Origin: Bacillus sp. ISL-7
GTDB lineage: Bacteria > Bacillota > Bacilli > Bacillales_B > DSM-18226
Length of the DNA: 64,000 nucleotides
Reading direction: 5' to 3'
NCBI RefSeq assembly: GCF_018613065.1
Contig: NZ_JAGGQW010000044.1
Location: forward strand, 1-64,000
Made by a program: the position numbers and the translations under genes. This document shows, piece after piece, positions 37,954 through 46,556 of the stretch (within the stretch, counting starts at the first letter, position 1; each line of letters starts with the position of its first letter). The notes beneath the pieces are model-generated. The model had not been told where the DNA came from. It saw only the letters and a list, made by a program, of their open reading frames with translations, and did not search any database.

Positions 37954-38661
37954 ATGCAAACGTATTTTGATAGTGCCTACATTTGGGGAGCATTGCCACA
38001 ACTTCTTTCGTTTTTACACGTAACCTTTATGGTTGCAGGTCTATCGGTTTTGTTCGGTACGATTCTAGGATTTATCTTAGCCGTAATGAAACTCGGAACG
38101 AGTACGGCTGCCAGAAAAATCGCCAATGGGTATACCACCATTTTAAGGTGTACCCCCTCTATTGTTCTTTTATTTTTAGTGTATTACGGGCTTCCGGCAA
38201 TAGCCAGTAACTTTGGTATAGACCTTAATCATCTTCACACTTCGATTTATGTTGTGATTACCTTTTCGCTGCAATTTGGGGCCATCATGTCTGAGGTGAT
38301 GAGAACGGCTTATGAAGCGATCGACCGGGGGCAATATGAGGCAGCGGTTAGTGTCGGGCTTAGTCCTGCCCAGGCATTTCGGAGAATTCTGTTGCCGCAA
38401 GCATTTGTTGTCGCATTGCCCAATTTCGGCAACAGCCTCCTTGAATTAATGAAAGAAGGATCATTAGCGTATACCATTGGTTTGGTTGATATTATGGGAA
38501 AAGCAAGTCTTATTATTTCAAATAACTATAATTCTCATTCGTTAGAAATTTATCTTGCCTTATCTCTTATATACTGGGTTTTATCCATTTTGATTGAACA
38601 GTTCTTTTCAAAGTTAGAAAAGATTTTTAGTAAAGGTAAACTGGTTATAAAAACGACATAG
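37954..38661 (+). CDS. Amino acid ABC transporter permease
   Basis: A 235-residue permease of the His/Glu/Gln/Arg type with five or more helices. The EAA loop (YEAAVSVGLSPAQAFRRILLPQA, near the middle of the second half) is intact and would contact an ATPase. AAAGAGGTGGAAT precedes the ATG, 21 bases after the binding-protein gene. No ATPase gene is present; the next permease gene is truncated, so this transporter cannot work from this locus alone. Confidence 0.9.
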   Translation: MQTYFDSAYIWGALPQLLSFLHVTFMVAGLSVLFGTILGFILAVMKLGTSTAARKIANGYTTILRCTPSIVLLFLVYYGLPAIASNFGIDLNHLHTSIYVVITFSLQFGAIMSEVMRTAYEAIDRGQYEAAVSVGLSPAQAFRRILLPQAFVVALPNFGNSLLELMKEGSLAYTIGLVDIMGKASLIISNNYNSHSLEIYLALSLIYWVLSILIEQFFSKLEKIFSKGKLVIKTT

Positions 38662-38672
38662 GGGGTGACAGC

Positions 38673-39014
38673 ATGTCGGTCGGATTGGATGTTCCATTTT
38701 TAGTAAAAACCTTTTTTGTTGCATTATCTGGAGTGCCTATAGCCTTACTCATTACGATTGTCTCCTTACTCATTGCTCTGCCTTTAGGATTTTTGCTCGC
38801 CTTATCGCGGATTAATCGAATTCCAGTGATAAGCCAGTTGGCACGAGTCTCTGTTTCGTTTGTGAGAGGGACTCCTGTCATTGTTCAAATTTTTATTATT
38901 TTTACAAGTGTTCCTCTACTATTGGCTCCCATATTCGAGAAATATCATGTTAAAACGAGTATCTCATTCTTTTTCTTGACATGGGATTTTTATTTAAATA
39001 CAATATTTCTATAA
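38673..39014 (+). pseudogene. Truncated second ABC permease
   Basis: The first 100 or so residues are a normal amino acid ABC permease start (PIALLITIVSLLIALPLGFL, SFVRGTPVIVQIFIIF). After EKYHVKTSISFFFL the similarity stops, and the sequence runs into the promoter of the arsR-type gene. The EAA loop and the ATPase gene expected downstream are absent, so a deletion or insertion joined this operon to the ArsR module near 38970. Confidence 0.82.
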
Positions 39015-39025
39015 ATACTGAAATA
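38976..39025 (+). promoter_or_regulatory. Promoter and operator of the ArsR-type gene
   Basis: TTGACA (38976-38981) and TACAAT (38999-39004) are 17 bases apart, close to consensus. A 22-base operator follows at 39004-39025 (TATTTC...GAAATA with TATAAATACT inside); it is the exact reverse complement of the operator at 39350-39371. The position right after the -10 box fits autorepression. Confidence 0.85.
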
Positions 39026-39056
39026 AGTATTTATATTTTTTGGAAGGGGGTCATCC

Positions 39057-39323
39057 TTGGTGAATGATGATATTGCAGTAAAAGTCTATAAGGCACTGGG
39101 TGAAACAACACGTTTACAAATTGTTAAAGTTTTAGCAAAACAACCGGAATTAGCTTGCCATGAAATGAAAAATCAAATAAAAGTGTCGGCCAATTCAACT
39201 TTGACACATCATTTAAAACCATTACTCGATTGCGGATTGCTTTCCGTTCGCAAAGAGGGAACCTTCCGATATTATAGTTTACAACGAGAAATCCTTGAAC
39301 AATACGCTCCCGCTTTACTTTAA
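39057..39323 (+). CDS. ArsR-family transcriptional repressor
   Basis: 88 residues with a winged helix-turn-helix: KALGETTRLQIVKVLAKQPE, ACHEMKNQIKVSANSTLTHH, LKPLLDCGLLSVRKEGTFRYYSL. There is one cysteine in ELACHEM (about 34) and one in LLDCGLL, but no CxC metal-binding motif, so the signal may be an electrophile or organic compound rather than a metal (inference, in line with the neighbouring reductase). The start is TTG at 39057 or GTG at 39060; GGAAGGGGGT is upstream. It probably controls itself and the next two genes through shared operators. Confidence 0.87.
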   Translation: MVNDDIAVKVYKALGETTRLQIVKVLAKQPELACHEMKNQIKVSANSTLTHHLKPLLDCGLLSVRKEGTFRYYSLQREILEQYAPALL

Positions 39324-39349
39324 ACAGAAAGCGGAAAATTTTTAATCTA

Positions 39350-39371
39350 TATTTCAGTATTTATAGAAATA
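39350..39371 (+). promoter_or_regulatory. Operator before the OYE gene
   Basis: A 22-base near-palindrome, TATTTCAG-TATTTATAGAAATA, equal to the reverse complement of the operator at 39004 and one base different from that at 40567. It lies 33 bases before the reductase start. Confidence 0.85.
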
Positions 39372-39403
39372 CCGAATAATAGAATTGAATGGGGGAAAAT
39401 TAT

Positions 39404-40498
39404 ATGAGTCAACTTAGCAAAGATTATAATGGGAATCTGAAAAATGGTTTAGAAAGTAAACTTTTTGAACCTATAAAAATGGGAGCATGGAATTTACGCT
39501 CTCGTACGGCGATGGCTCCTTTAACAAGATGTTTTGCTGATGATCAAACTGGCGTAGTTGGAGATGATGTGGTGGAATATTATCGAAAACGTGCTGCTGA
39601 CGGAATCGGATTAATTATTTCAGAAGGAACAGTAATTAGTCCTAGAGGAAAAGGCTATCCTGGAATTCCTGGAATTTATTCTGAGGAACAAATTAAAGGG
39701 TGGAAAAAAGTAACTGATGCTGTGCATAAAGAAGGCGGTACGATGATTGCACAAATTTGGCATGTAGGACGCTTATCACATCATGAACTTGCAGGTAACT
39801 TGCCACCTCAAGCCCCATCGGCCATTCCTGCTGAAGGATTAGTATCTCGTTTTCGTAAGCCATATGATATCCCTGAAGAGATGACAATTGCGAATATAAG
39901 GGAAGTTGTAAGTCAATATGCGCAGGCGGCAAAAAATACAATCGAAGCTGGATTTGATGGGGTAGAAATTCATGCTGCACACGGATATTTAATCGATCAA
40001 TTTAATTCAGAAATAACGAATCATCGCACTGATCAATATGGAGGTAATCTGGCACAAAGATTAACATTCATGAAAGAAGTAATAAGAGCAGTTATAGATG
40101 CCATTGGTACTGAGAGAACGATGATTCGATTTTCTGCTCATAAAGCTGATGTTCCAAACTATATGTGGGAAGATCCAGAAACGGCCATTCGTACATTTGT
40201 TGAAGCATTTAATGAAGTTGGCGCTACTTTACTACATCCATCAATCATGCAATTTAATAGAGTTCTTGCTGATGGAAAAACAATGCATCAATTAGTACGC
40301 AAATATTGGGACGGACTGATTGTTGGGGTAGGCAGTCTAGATCCGGAAATGGCTGAACAAGCTTTAGAAGAAGGGACAATTGACGTTGCAGCATTTGGAC
40401 GTCCATTAATTTCAAATCCCAACTTTCTTCATCGTTTGAAAAATGGTGAAGAATTAGAAGAATACGATGCAAAGAAACATCTAAATATTTTAGTATAA
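39404..40498 (+). CDS. NADH:flavin oxidoreductase, old yellow enzyme family (ene-reductase)
   Basis: A 364-residue FMN TIM-barrel enzyme. Features: FEPIKMGAWNLRSRTAMAPL (start of barrel), QIWHVGRLSHHELAG, HAAHGYLIDQFNSEITNHRTDQYGG with the HxxH-like His and the conserved Tyr region, and AAFGRPLISNPNF at the FMN phosphate site. It reduces activated C=C bonds of alpha,beta-unsaturated carbonyls or nitro compounds with NAD(P)H, a detoxification role like NemA. The start is ATG at 39404 after GGGGGAAAATTAT. Its operator links it to the ArsR-type repressor. Confidence 0.92.
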   Translation: MSQLSKDYNGNLKNGLESKLFEPIKMGAWNLRSRTAMAPLTRCFADDQTGVVGDDVVEYYRKRAADGIGLIISEGTVISPRGKGYPGIPGIYSEEQIKGWKKVTDAVHKEGGTMIAQIWHVGRLSHHELAGNLPPQAPSAIPAEGLVSRFRKPYDIPEEMTIANIREVVSQYAQAAKNTIEAGFDGVEIHAAHGYLIDQFNSEITNHRTDQYGGNLAQRLTFMKEVIRAVIDAIGTERTMIRFSAHKADVPNYMWEDPETAIRTFVEAFNEVGATLLHPSIMQFNRVLADGKTMHQLVRKYWDGLIVGVGSLDPEMAEQALEEGTIDVAAFGRPLISNPNFLHRLKNGEELEEYDAKKHLNILV

Positions 40499-40527
40499 AT
40501 AGTTAATCCATATGAAAATGGAAAAAT

Positions 40528-40558
40528 AGAGGAAGCTTTTGATTGAGCTTCTTTTTAT
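40528..40558 (+). terminator. Terminator after the OYE gene
   Basis: GAAGCT (40532-40537) pairs with AGCTTC (40546-40551), then TTTTTA. The stem is short. Confidence 0.6.
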
Positions 40559-40566
40559 CAATTTGG

Positions 40567-40588
40567 TATTTCGGTATTTATAGAAATA
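40567..40588 (+). promoter_or_regulatory. Operator before the MFS efflux gene
   Basis: TATTTCGG-TATTTATAGAAATA differs by one base from the operator at 39350. It lies 38 bases before the MFS start, so the efflux gene has its own regulated promoter in spite of following the reductase gene. Confidence 0.85.
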
Positions 40589-40625
40589 TTAAATTAATGT
40601 AAAAAAATGGAGAGGGAGATTATAC

Positions 40626-41816
40626 ATGTCAAATAACGGGAAGATTTATATTTTAGCAATGATTAGTTTTTTAGTCGGTACATCCCAATATATCATTACA
40701 GGTATTTTAGATAAAATGGCAGATGCTTTAAGTATTTCTATTGAAGCTGCTGGTCAACTTATTACCGTTTATTCGCTAGCTTATGCCATAGGTACACCTA
40801 TTCTAATGGCATTATTGGCTAAAATGGAAAGACGTAGGTTACTTATTTATTCTTTGAGTTTCTTTATACTAGGGAATATACTCTCAGTAATCATGCCTGG
40901 TTATGGCTTGTTTATGATTGCTCGAATTATTATGGCTTTAAGTACAGGGGTAGCAGTTGTTACTGTTTTAAGTTTAGCAGCAAAAATTGCACCTGCAGAT
41001 AAAAAAGCAAGTTCAATTGCAACTGTTGTTATGGGATTTACAACTTCGTTAATAATTGGTGTACCTATTGGTAGATTTATTACATCTGCTTATGGGTGGA
41101 AATTTGTCTTTCTTGGTGTTGCTCTTTTAGTGTTTATTGCAATATTTATCATTTTAAATTCAATCCCACGAATAATGGGGGATGAACCAATTCCTTTAAC
41201 TAAACAAATTGTAATGTTGAAAAGACCTAAAATTACTCTAGGTTTATCAATAACGTTCTTCTTAATGGCAGGATATGGAGTTGTATTTACTTATTTATCT
41301 CCTTATCTTATCAATACTGTTGGAATGAGTGATCACCTTTTAAGTATAGCTTTACTTGCTCTTGGAATCGCTAGCTTATTTGGATCTAAATTCGGAGGCT
41401 TCAGTGCAGATAGATGGGGTATAGTGATTACCTTAAAAAGTGGATTAGTACTTAATATTGTTTCGATGATCTTGCTTTCATTCGTATCAAATTCTTTAAT
41501 CGCAGTTTTTATGATTCTTATCATTTGGTCATTTGCAGGGTGGTCTTCAGGTGCTACACAACAATATAATTTAGCAACAATTCATCCAGAATCTTCTGAT
41601 GTCTTACTAGGTCTGAATCAGTCAATGATGCAATTAGGATTCGCAGTTGGGGCAGGTCTAGGAGGGATAGTAGTAGGGCAATTATCAGTATCATCGATCA
41701 CTTGGTTTGGAGCTTTAGGAGTTGTGTTTGCTCTAGTTACAACCTTTGGCTTATCACGTTTCTTGATTCGTGAAAATGTAGTTAATCAAAGTTTTAGAGC
41801 TCATAAAAGAGCGTAA
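40626..41816 (+). CDS. MFS drug/metabolite efflux transporter
   Basis: A 396-residue, 12-helix major facilitator of the DHA1 (AraJ/Bcr-like) group: SQYIITGILDKMADALSISI with the helix 1 acidic residue, AGQLITVYSLAYAIGTPIL, KMERRRLLIYSL (loop 2-3), and FTTSLIIGVPIGRFI (motif C-like, antiporter type). Proton-driven export of a small molecule is likely. AGAGGGAGATTATAC precedes the ATG. Together with the repressor and the ene-reductase it forms an inducible detoxification unit (inference from shared operators). Confidence 0.9.
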   Translation: MSNNGKIYILAMISFLVGTSQYIITGILDKMADALSISIEAAGQLITVYSLAYAIGTPILMALLAKMERRRLLIYSLSFFILGNILSVIMPGYGLFMIARIIMALSTGVAVVTVLSLAAKIAPADKKASSIATVVMGFTTSLIIGVPIGRFITSAYGWKFVFLGVALLVFIAIFIILNSIPRIMGDEPIPLTKQIVMLKRPKITLGLSITFFLMAGYGVVFTYLSPYLINTVGMSDHLLSIALLALGIASLFGSKFGGFSADRWGIVITLKSGLVLNIVSMILLSFVSNSLIAVFMILIIWSFAGWSSGATQQYNLATIHPESSDVLLGLNQSMMQLGFAVGAGLGGIVVGQLSVSSITWFGALGVVFALVTTFGLSRFLIRENVVNQSFRAHKRA

Positions 41817-41852
41817 TCTAATTTCGAATAAATGAACTTACTCCTGTACAAA

Positions 41853-42158
41853 TATGTAAAATCACTACTGGAGCGTTGTAACGTTCAATTGATCGGCATG
41901 GAAATATCAAGGAAAGGTTGAGTGATAAATCCGTATCTCATTATAAAGAAATATATAGGAGAACTTGGGATGGATGCAAACGACTTTGCAGCACATAGTT
42001 TAAGAAGTGGATTATCAACAAGCGTAGCAATGATGGGAATGACAGAAATAGCAATTATGAAACAAACAGGTCATAAAACTAGGGAAATGGTTGATCGATA
42101 TGTTCAGGCTGGTCTACGTTATAAAAACAATGTAAGCAGCATTTTAAAAAACTTATAA
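41853..42158 (+). pseudogene. C-terminal remnant of a tyrosine recombinase
   Basis: From 41853 the DNA is a diverged copy of 43684-43989, the end of the intact recombinase. The readable part, KKYIGELGMDANDFAAHSLR and MKQTGHKTREMVDRYVQAGL, keeps the HxxR, His and Tyr motifs. The 5' part is missing and the start of the fragment has small indels. The about 65 bases after the stop also match those after the intact gene, up to the point where the IS1182 copy begins at about 42225. Confidence 0.88.
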
Positions 42159-42224
42159 CTTCCAATTTTCAGTGTGTTGGAGATTTCGAAATTATCTTTT
42201 CTATTATGTACAACTACCCACCTA

Positions 42225-42814
42225 AATTGAAAGGCTTCTTGTTCAGCCTTTGGTTTGCGTCCACGCTTTTTTGGTTCATGATTAGGCTTTTTCTCTTGTG
42301 GAGTAGAACGGTCTCTAGACTCAAAATGAGTCGCATCTATAGCCACAGCCTCATCACAAACAAACCCTTCTTGAATGGCTTGAAGAAGTAAAGAATTCTG
42401 AACCGATTCAAGGGCAGTAGAATCACTTAATTTAGAAGTAAGACGAGAAAAGGAAGCTTCGGACGGAATTCGATCCGAAAATAGAAAGCCACAATCCAAA
42501 CGAAACATAAAATCCTGAGTAAGGCGTTTAATTAGATCTTTAATTGTTGGTATTCTTTCAAGAATACGAGCTACCAGTGCATAAATCATGGCAGGATAAT
42601 TAAGTTCTGTCGGTGCACCGTAAACTGACTTTTTATTAACTGCAAATAATAATGGTTCCATGTGAAGAGTTGAAAAAACTGCCTCAAAACGTTTAGATGG
42701 TTCCAAATTATAAAAATCCTGCATGTCAAACAGGCTTCCTTGTCGTATAATAGACATGGGAGTCAACCTCATTTCCATTCTTGTTTTTGTACGTTTGGTC
42801 ACTACATTATACAA
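42225..42814 (-). pseudogene. IS1182-family transposase, 3'-truncated second copy
   Basis: The first about 190 codons of the transposase are intact and continuous (LDCGFLFSDRIPSEASFSRL shows the frame that is broken in the first copy). It ends after KPKAEQEAFQ, where the recombinase-flanking DNA begins, so all of the C-terminal catalytic part is lost. The upstream end (GGGGAGGTACTCC, GGACAAGGGATTGG, to about 42880) matches the first copy. Confidence 0.88.
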
Positions 42815-42973
42815 GAATTTGGGGAGGTACTCCTTTTTTCATGCCCTGAAACGCTTGGGGGACAAGGGATTGGAATTATGAAATTTATTCAAATGTTAAC
42901 ATTTTAGACTGGTTCACTGCTAACTTGTGAATTTAAATCATGGATTTTCACTCTATTTTGTTTACGAAAATGC

Positions 42974-43006
42974 TAAGTTCCGATAATATATAGTTATCGG
43001 AACTTA
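42974..43006. promoter_or_regulatory. Lox-like palindrome before the recombinase gene
   Basis: TAAGTTCCGATAA (42974-42986), a 7-base spacer TATATAG, then TTATCGGAACTTA (42994-43006): perfect 13-bp arms. This is the layout of a tyrosine-recombinase core site (two 11-13 bp arms around a 6-8 bp overlap). It ends 35 bases before the recombinase ATG. It could also be an operator or an mRNA stem; a terminator is unlikely, as no T-run follows. Confidence 0.6.
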
Positions 43007-43041
43007 AAACCGGAAAAAACAGCCGTTAAGGAGGTTCGATT

Positions 43042-43989
43042 ATGTTAACTGAAAGTGGGAAATTTCTTCAGATTGACAAAGAAAAACTGGAAAAAATTAA
43101 ATTCTACATACAAAACTCTAAAAGTAAGAACACCCAGAGAAGTTACGCGTCGGACTGGAAGCATTTCACAGAGTGGTGTGAGTTGAATGGGCGAGATCCT
43201 CTTCCGGCATCTGCTGGCACGCTTTGCCTTTATTTATCGGAATTGGCAACGACACATAAATATTCGACCATACGAAGACGAGTTTCTTCTATTAATATGG
43301 CGCATAAATTCAAACATCATCTTCCACCTTCCAAGGAAGTTGAGGTTCAAGCCTTATTGGAAGGAATTAAAAGAGAGATCGGTACTCGGCAAGAACCGAA
43401 AAAGGCGTTGATGCTACAGGTCCTTCCGGCCTTAATCGATAAGATTGACACATCGACTCTTATTGGAATACGAGATAAAACTATTCTTTTATTAGGTTTT
43501 GCCCTGGCAAGCCGACGTTCAGAATTGGTATCTATTAATATAGAAGATTTAGAAATCAACGACCTTGGGATGGACGTAAGAGTTCGCGAAACTAAAACGA
43601 AAAATGATGATTTTATAAAAGGCGTTGTTTATACGTACAATGAATATTGTCCAGTTAAAGCAACTAAAGAATGGATTAAAATAAGTAAAATCAATACAGG
43701 AGCGTTATTTCGTTCCATTGATCGACATGGAAATATCAAGGAACGGTTGAGTGATAAATCCGTAGCACTAATCATAAAGAAATATATCGGGGAACTTGGG
43801 ATGGATGAAAATGATTTTGCAGCACATAGTTTGAGAAGCGGACTGTCGACAAGTGCTGCTATGATGGGCATGACGGAAATTGCGATTATGAAACAAACTG
43901 GACATAAAACTAGGGAAATGGTTGATCGCTACGTTCAGGCAGGTCTACGATATAAAAATAACGCCAGTAGCATTTTGAAAAATTTATAA
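43042..43989 (+). CDS. Tyrosine recombinase (phage integrase family)
   Basis: An intact 315-residue site-specific recombinase. The N-terminal part (about 15-110) is a SAM-like core-binding domain (KNTQRSYASDWKHFTEWCEL). The catalytic domain has Arg158/159 (ALASRRSELVSI), His262-Arg265 (AAHSLRSGLS), His288 (QTGHKTRE) and the nucleophile Tyr297 (MVDRYVQA). AAGGAGGTTCGATT precedes the ATG. A lox-like palindrome lies just upstream, and a decayed second copy of its 3' end is found at 41853, so the gene has been duplicated or has moved. The kind of element it serves is unknown. Confidence 0.92.
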   Translation: MLTESGKFLQIDKEKLEKIKFYIQNSKSKNTQRSYASDWKHFTEWCELNGRDPLPASAGTLCLYLSELATTHKYSTIRRRVSSINMAHKFKHHLPPSKEVEVQALLEGIKREIGTRQEPKKALMLQVLPALIDKIDTSTLIGIRDKTILLLGFALASRRSELVSINIEDLEINDLGMDVRVRETKTKNDDFIKGVVYTYNEYCPVKATKEWIKISKINTGALFRSIDRHGNIKERLSDKSVALIIKKYIGELGMDENDFAAHSLRSGLSTSAAMMGMTEIAIMKQTGHKTREMVDRYVQAGLRYKNNASSILKNL

Positions 43990-44438
43990 TTTACAATTTT
44001 TAGTGTGTTGGAGATTTACATTTAAACGAAATTATCTTTTCTTTTATGTACAACAACCCACATAATTTCGTTACATGCTAATTATTAGAAAATTAATGCA
44101 ATTGGAATTAGTGGAAGGAAAATGGCAAGTTTCATAACCAATCAATTTAGGAAAAAAGAGGTATCTGTTCCCGGGAAAATTGGTAGATTATTCGTTTATG
44201 CGGTGCTAGTAACATTCAATTTGTCACATTCTATAATCTCACCAAAAGCTATTATTAATGGTTTGTTTTAGGACTATGTTTATAAGTTTGTTGGGTCGAT
44301 TAGAAAAACTTATGAGATAAAAGTAATTACTTGGGTTTTTCATGCACGCCTGTTTCTAATTTTTTTAGTTTACACATTTATTTACTGCGAAAGCTTTATC
44401 CCCAGTTCAAATCCGGGTATTGCCTTCGTTTGATAAAT
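43990..44438. other. Gene-poor DNA between recombinase and tRNA-Leu
   Basis: The first 65 bases resemble those after the recombinase remnant at 42160 (TTAGTGTGTTGGAGATTT, AAATTATCTTTTCT, ATGTACAAC), which may mark an element end. A 49-codon frame at 44122-44271 (ATG after GTGGAAGGAAA, hydrophobic middle) could encode a small peptide, but the evidence is weak. Confidence 0.4.
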
Positions 44439-44521
44439 GCTGGTGTGGCGGAATTGGTCAGACACGCACGACTCAAAATCGTGTTCCGTGAGGAGTATCG
44501 GTTCGACCCCGATCACCGGTA
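44439..44521 (+). tRNA. tRNA-Leu (anticodon CAA)
   Basis: Acceptor GCTGGTG pairs with CACCGGT (two G-U pairs), the D arm holds TGGCGGAATTGGTCAGAC, the anticodon arm is CACGA-CTCAAAA-TCGTG with CAA, a variable arm TTCCGTGAGGAG follows, and the T arm is ATCGG-TTCGACC-CCGAT. The long variable arm and CAA anticodon give leucine. CCA is not encoded (TCA follows the discriminator). An integrase gene lies 160 bases downstream. Confidence 0.85.
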
Positions 44522-44679
44522 TCAATTTGTTTACGAAAGAAAAACGAGAATGCTCGTCATATCAACGTTTTAAGTGTTCCTGCTACGGTAGGGACGCTTT
44601 TTTCGTTGCCCTAAAAACCGTCTACGAATAAGTTCAAATCTGACGCACCTGTTAATACGCAGTGGAGGTCGAAGGATCG

Positions 44680-45675
44680 ATGAGCAGGAGAAAAAACGAG
44701 TTAAATCCACGGGAAATACGGATTATGGAAACAAAGGTGAAGACTTACGTAGAGTCGTTTGCCGCTGCATTGGATTTATTTCTAAAAGACTGTGAGGTAC
44801 GTAATTTACGTCCACATACCATTCGTTACTATCAAAATGAAATCCACGCATGATTGAATCAACTAAGGGAGCAAGGGATTAACGTTGAAACGTTGTCGCC
44901 CGTACTTGTTACACAGGAACATATAAAAGAAAATGTAATTGCATATATGCGTCATCAAAAGGGTTTACGAATAGTGACGATTAATACACGATTACGAGCA
45001 TTACGGGCGTTCTTTAACTACTTGCATAAGGCAAAGCACATACCTCAAAATCCATTTGAAGACATCACTTTGTTAAAAGATAGAAAGACAGTAATAGCTA
45101 CATTTTCGAAGGAACAACTCAATAAACTATTTAAACAACCTGATTTAAAGACTTTTACTGGAGTACGTGATTACACGATACTAATGCTGTTACTGGAAAC
45201 TGGTATACGTGCTAGCGAATTGGTAGGCATATCGATTGAGGACATTCTATGGGAAGATGATTTAATCATAATTAGACAATCTAAAAGTTATCGTCAACGA
45301 CAAGTACCTATTACGAAACCTATGAGGCAACAACTGAAGAAGTATATCATTATACGAGGTAGTATTGAGACGAATGCTTTGTTTGTCACAGTCGATAGCA
45401 ATCCGTTGTCTAAACGTGGCCTTCAGAATCAGATAAAGAAGTATGGAAATGAAGCTGGAATTAAAGGAGTTCGATGCAGTCCTCATACATTTCGTCATAC
45501 GTTTGCCAAATTGTCGGTGCAGAACGGTGCGAACATATTTGAGTTGCAAGCAATCTTAGGACATACTTCGTTTGAGATAGTTAAGACATACGTTAACCTT
45601 TTCGGGAATGACGTAAGAGATCGGCATAGGGAATTTTCACCGTTAAGGATCTTGGATAACTTAATCAACCCTTGA
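44680..45675 (+). pseudogene. Tyrosine recombinase/integrase with one in-frame stop
   Basis: Residues 1-58 (SRRKNELNPREIRIMETKVK, LRPHTIRYYQNEIHA) are followed by TGA at 44851-44853; the same frame then continues for 273 codons: the rest of the core-binding domain, ETGIRASELVGISIEDI with the first Arg, PHTFRHTFAKLSVQNG (HxxR) and ILGHTSFEIVKTYVNLF (His, Tyr). Everything else is intact, so a single Trp-to-stop type change is likely. It lies next to a tRNA-Leu, a usual setting for an integrase. The start is ATG at 44680 (GGAGGTCGAAGG upstream). Confidence 0.85.
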
Positions 45676-46029
45676 CTGATAAAAGTAGAAATTTACGCTA
45701 TACGAATAGGATTTGTCTTCAACTTATTTTCCGCCATTGGCATATGAATATGGTGCGTAGTAACGTTCAAAAAACGAACTAGGACGTGCAGAATCAGCAC
45801 AGCCCTCATTCACCGTTGAATTACGATTTTAGTAAGCCCGATAGCATTACGTCACCTTAACGGGTGGCGTTTTTTCTTGTTAAACTAACGTAAGCAGTTT
45901 AGTGCAATAAAATGCTAATGGACAAGTTTTGATTAGTTTTTTTGTTGAGGAAAATATATTTTATTCCCATAATGGGAAACTTATCTTTGAACGATAGATT
46001 AAAAACTAACGGTTAAAGGAGCAAATATT
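45676..46029. other. Intergenic region with a dispersed-repeat copy
   Basis: Positions 45849-45903 hold the repeat: ACGTCACC-TTAAC-GGGTGGCGT forms a terminator-like hairpin followed by TTTTTTC, then TTAAACTAACGTAAGCAGTT. No gene is seen. AAAGGAGCAAATATT at the end is the ribosome binding site of the next gene. Confidence 0.6.
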
Positions 46030-46515
46030 ATGTTTAAAAATAAAAAAATGGCATTCGCTTTAGGGATGCTAATCATTCCATGGCTATCTGTACCCTTTCT
46101 TGGAAAAAAATCATTTTTCAGGTTTTTACCTGTAGCAAGTTTTACTAATTTAATCATAAGTGTGTTCAGTGTCATTGCTAATAAGAGAAAATGGTGGATA
46201 AATAAAAATCCTCTTTCTCCTGGTTTGGTTGATTTTACATATATATTGGGTCCTTTTTTTGTAGCCACGCTATGGATATTTAAACTGACATACGGGAATT
46301 TTTTTAAATATTTCATTACAAATGCAGTATTGGATGTTATTTGTGCTTATCCTTTTGCGGAAGTATGGGAAAAAGTAGGAGTATTTAAATTTAAAAAATC
46401 AAGTCATACTATTTGGTATTTGTTTTGTATTTCTTTAGCAGTTATTATTTATGGGTTTCAGAAAATAGTGGAAAAGTCGATAAGGGAAACAAAAGGTCCT
46501 GAAGCAAAATTATAA
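46030..46515 (+). CDS. Integral membrane protein of unknown function
   Basis: 161 residues with about four hydrophobic segments (about 8-24, 36-50, 70-90, 122-141) and a basic, charged C-terminus (KIVEKSIRETKGPEAKL). No family is recognised; it lacks the NGW-WW signature of CBO0543 proteins, although size and the FPFAEVWEKVGVFKFKKSS-like loop are reminiscent. It is followed 41 bases later by another membrane-protein gene, so the two are probably co-transcribed. Confidence 0.65.
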   Translation: MFKNKKMAFALGMLIIPWLSVPFLGKKSFFRFLPVASFTNLIISVFSVIANKRKWWINKNPLSPGLVDFTYILGPFFVATLWIFKLTYGNFFKYFITNAVLDVICAYPFAEVWEKVGVFKFKKSSHTIWYLFCISLAVIIYGFQKIVEKSIRETKGPEAKL

Positions 46516-46556
46516 GGTAAAGCATCATATATACCGATATTAAAGGTTGATAATTA

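Noticed and set aside
44331..44573. An 80-codon frame across the tRNA-Leu
   Set aside because: It overlaps a well-formed tRNA gene and has no start signal.
44851..44853. In-frame TGA of the integrase read as selenocysteine, given the tRNA-Sec-like fragment at 11 kb
   Set aside because: The tRNA fragment is incomplete, no selenoprotein machinery is visible, integrases do not use selenocysteine, and I see no SECIS-like stem just after the codon.
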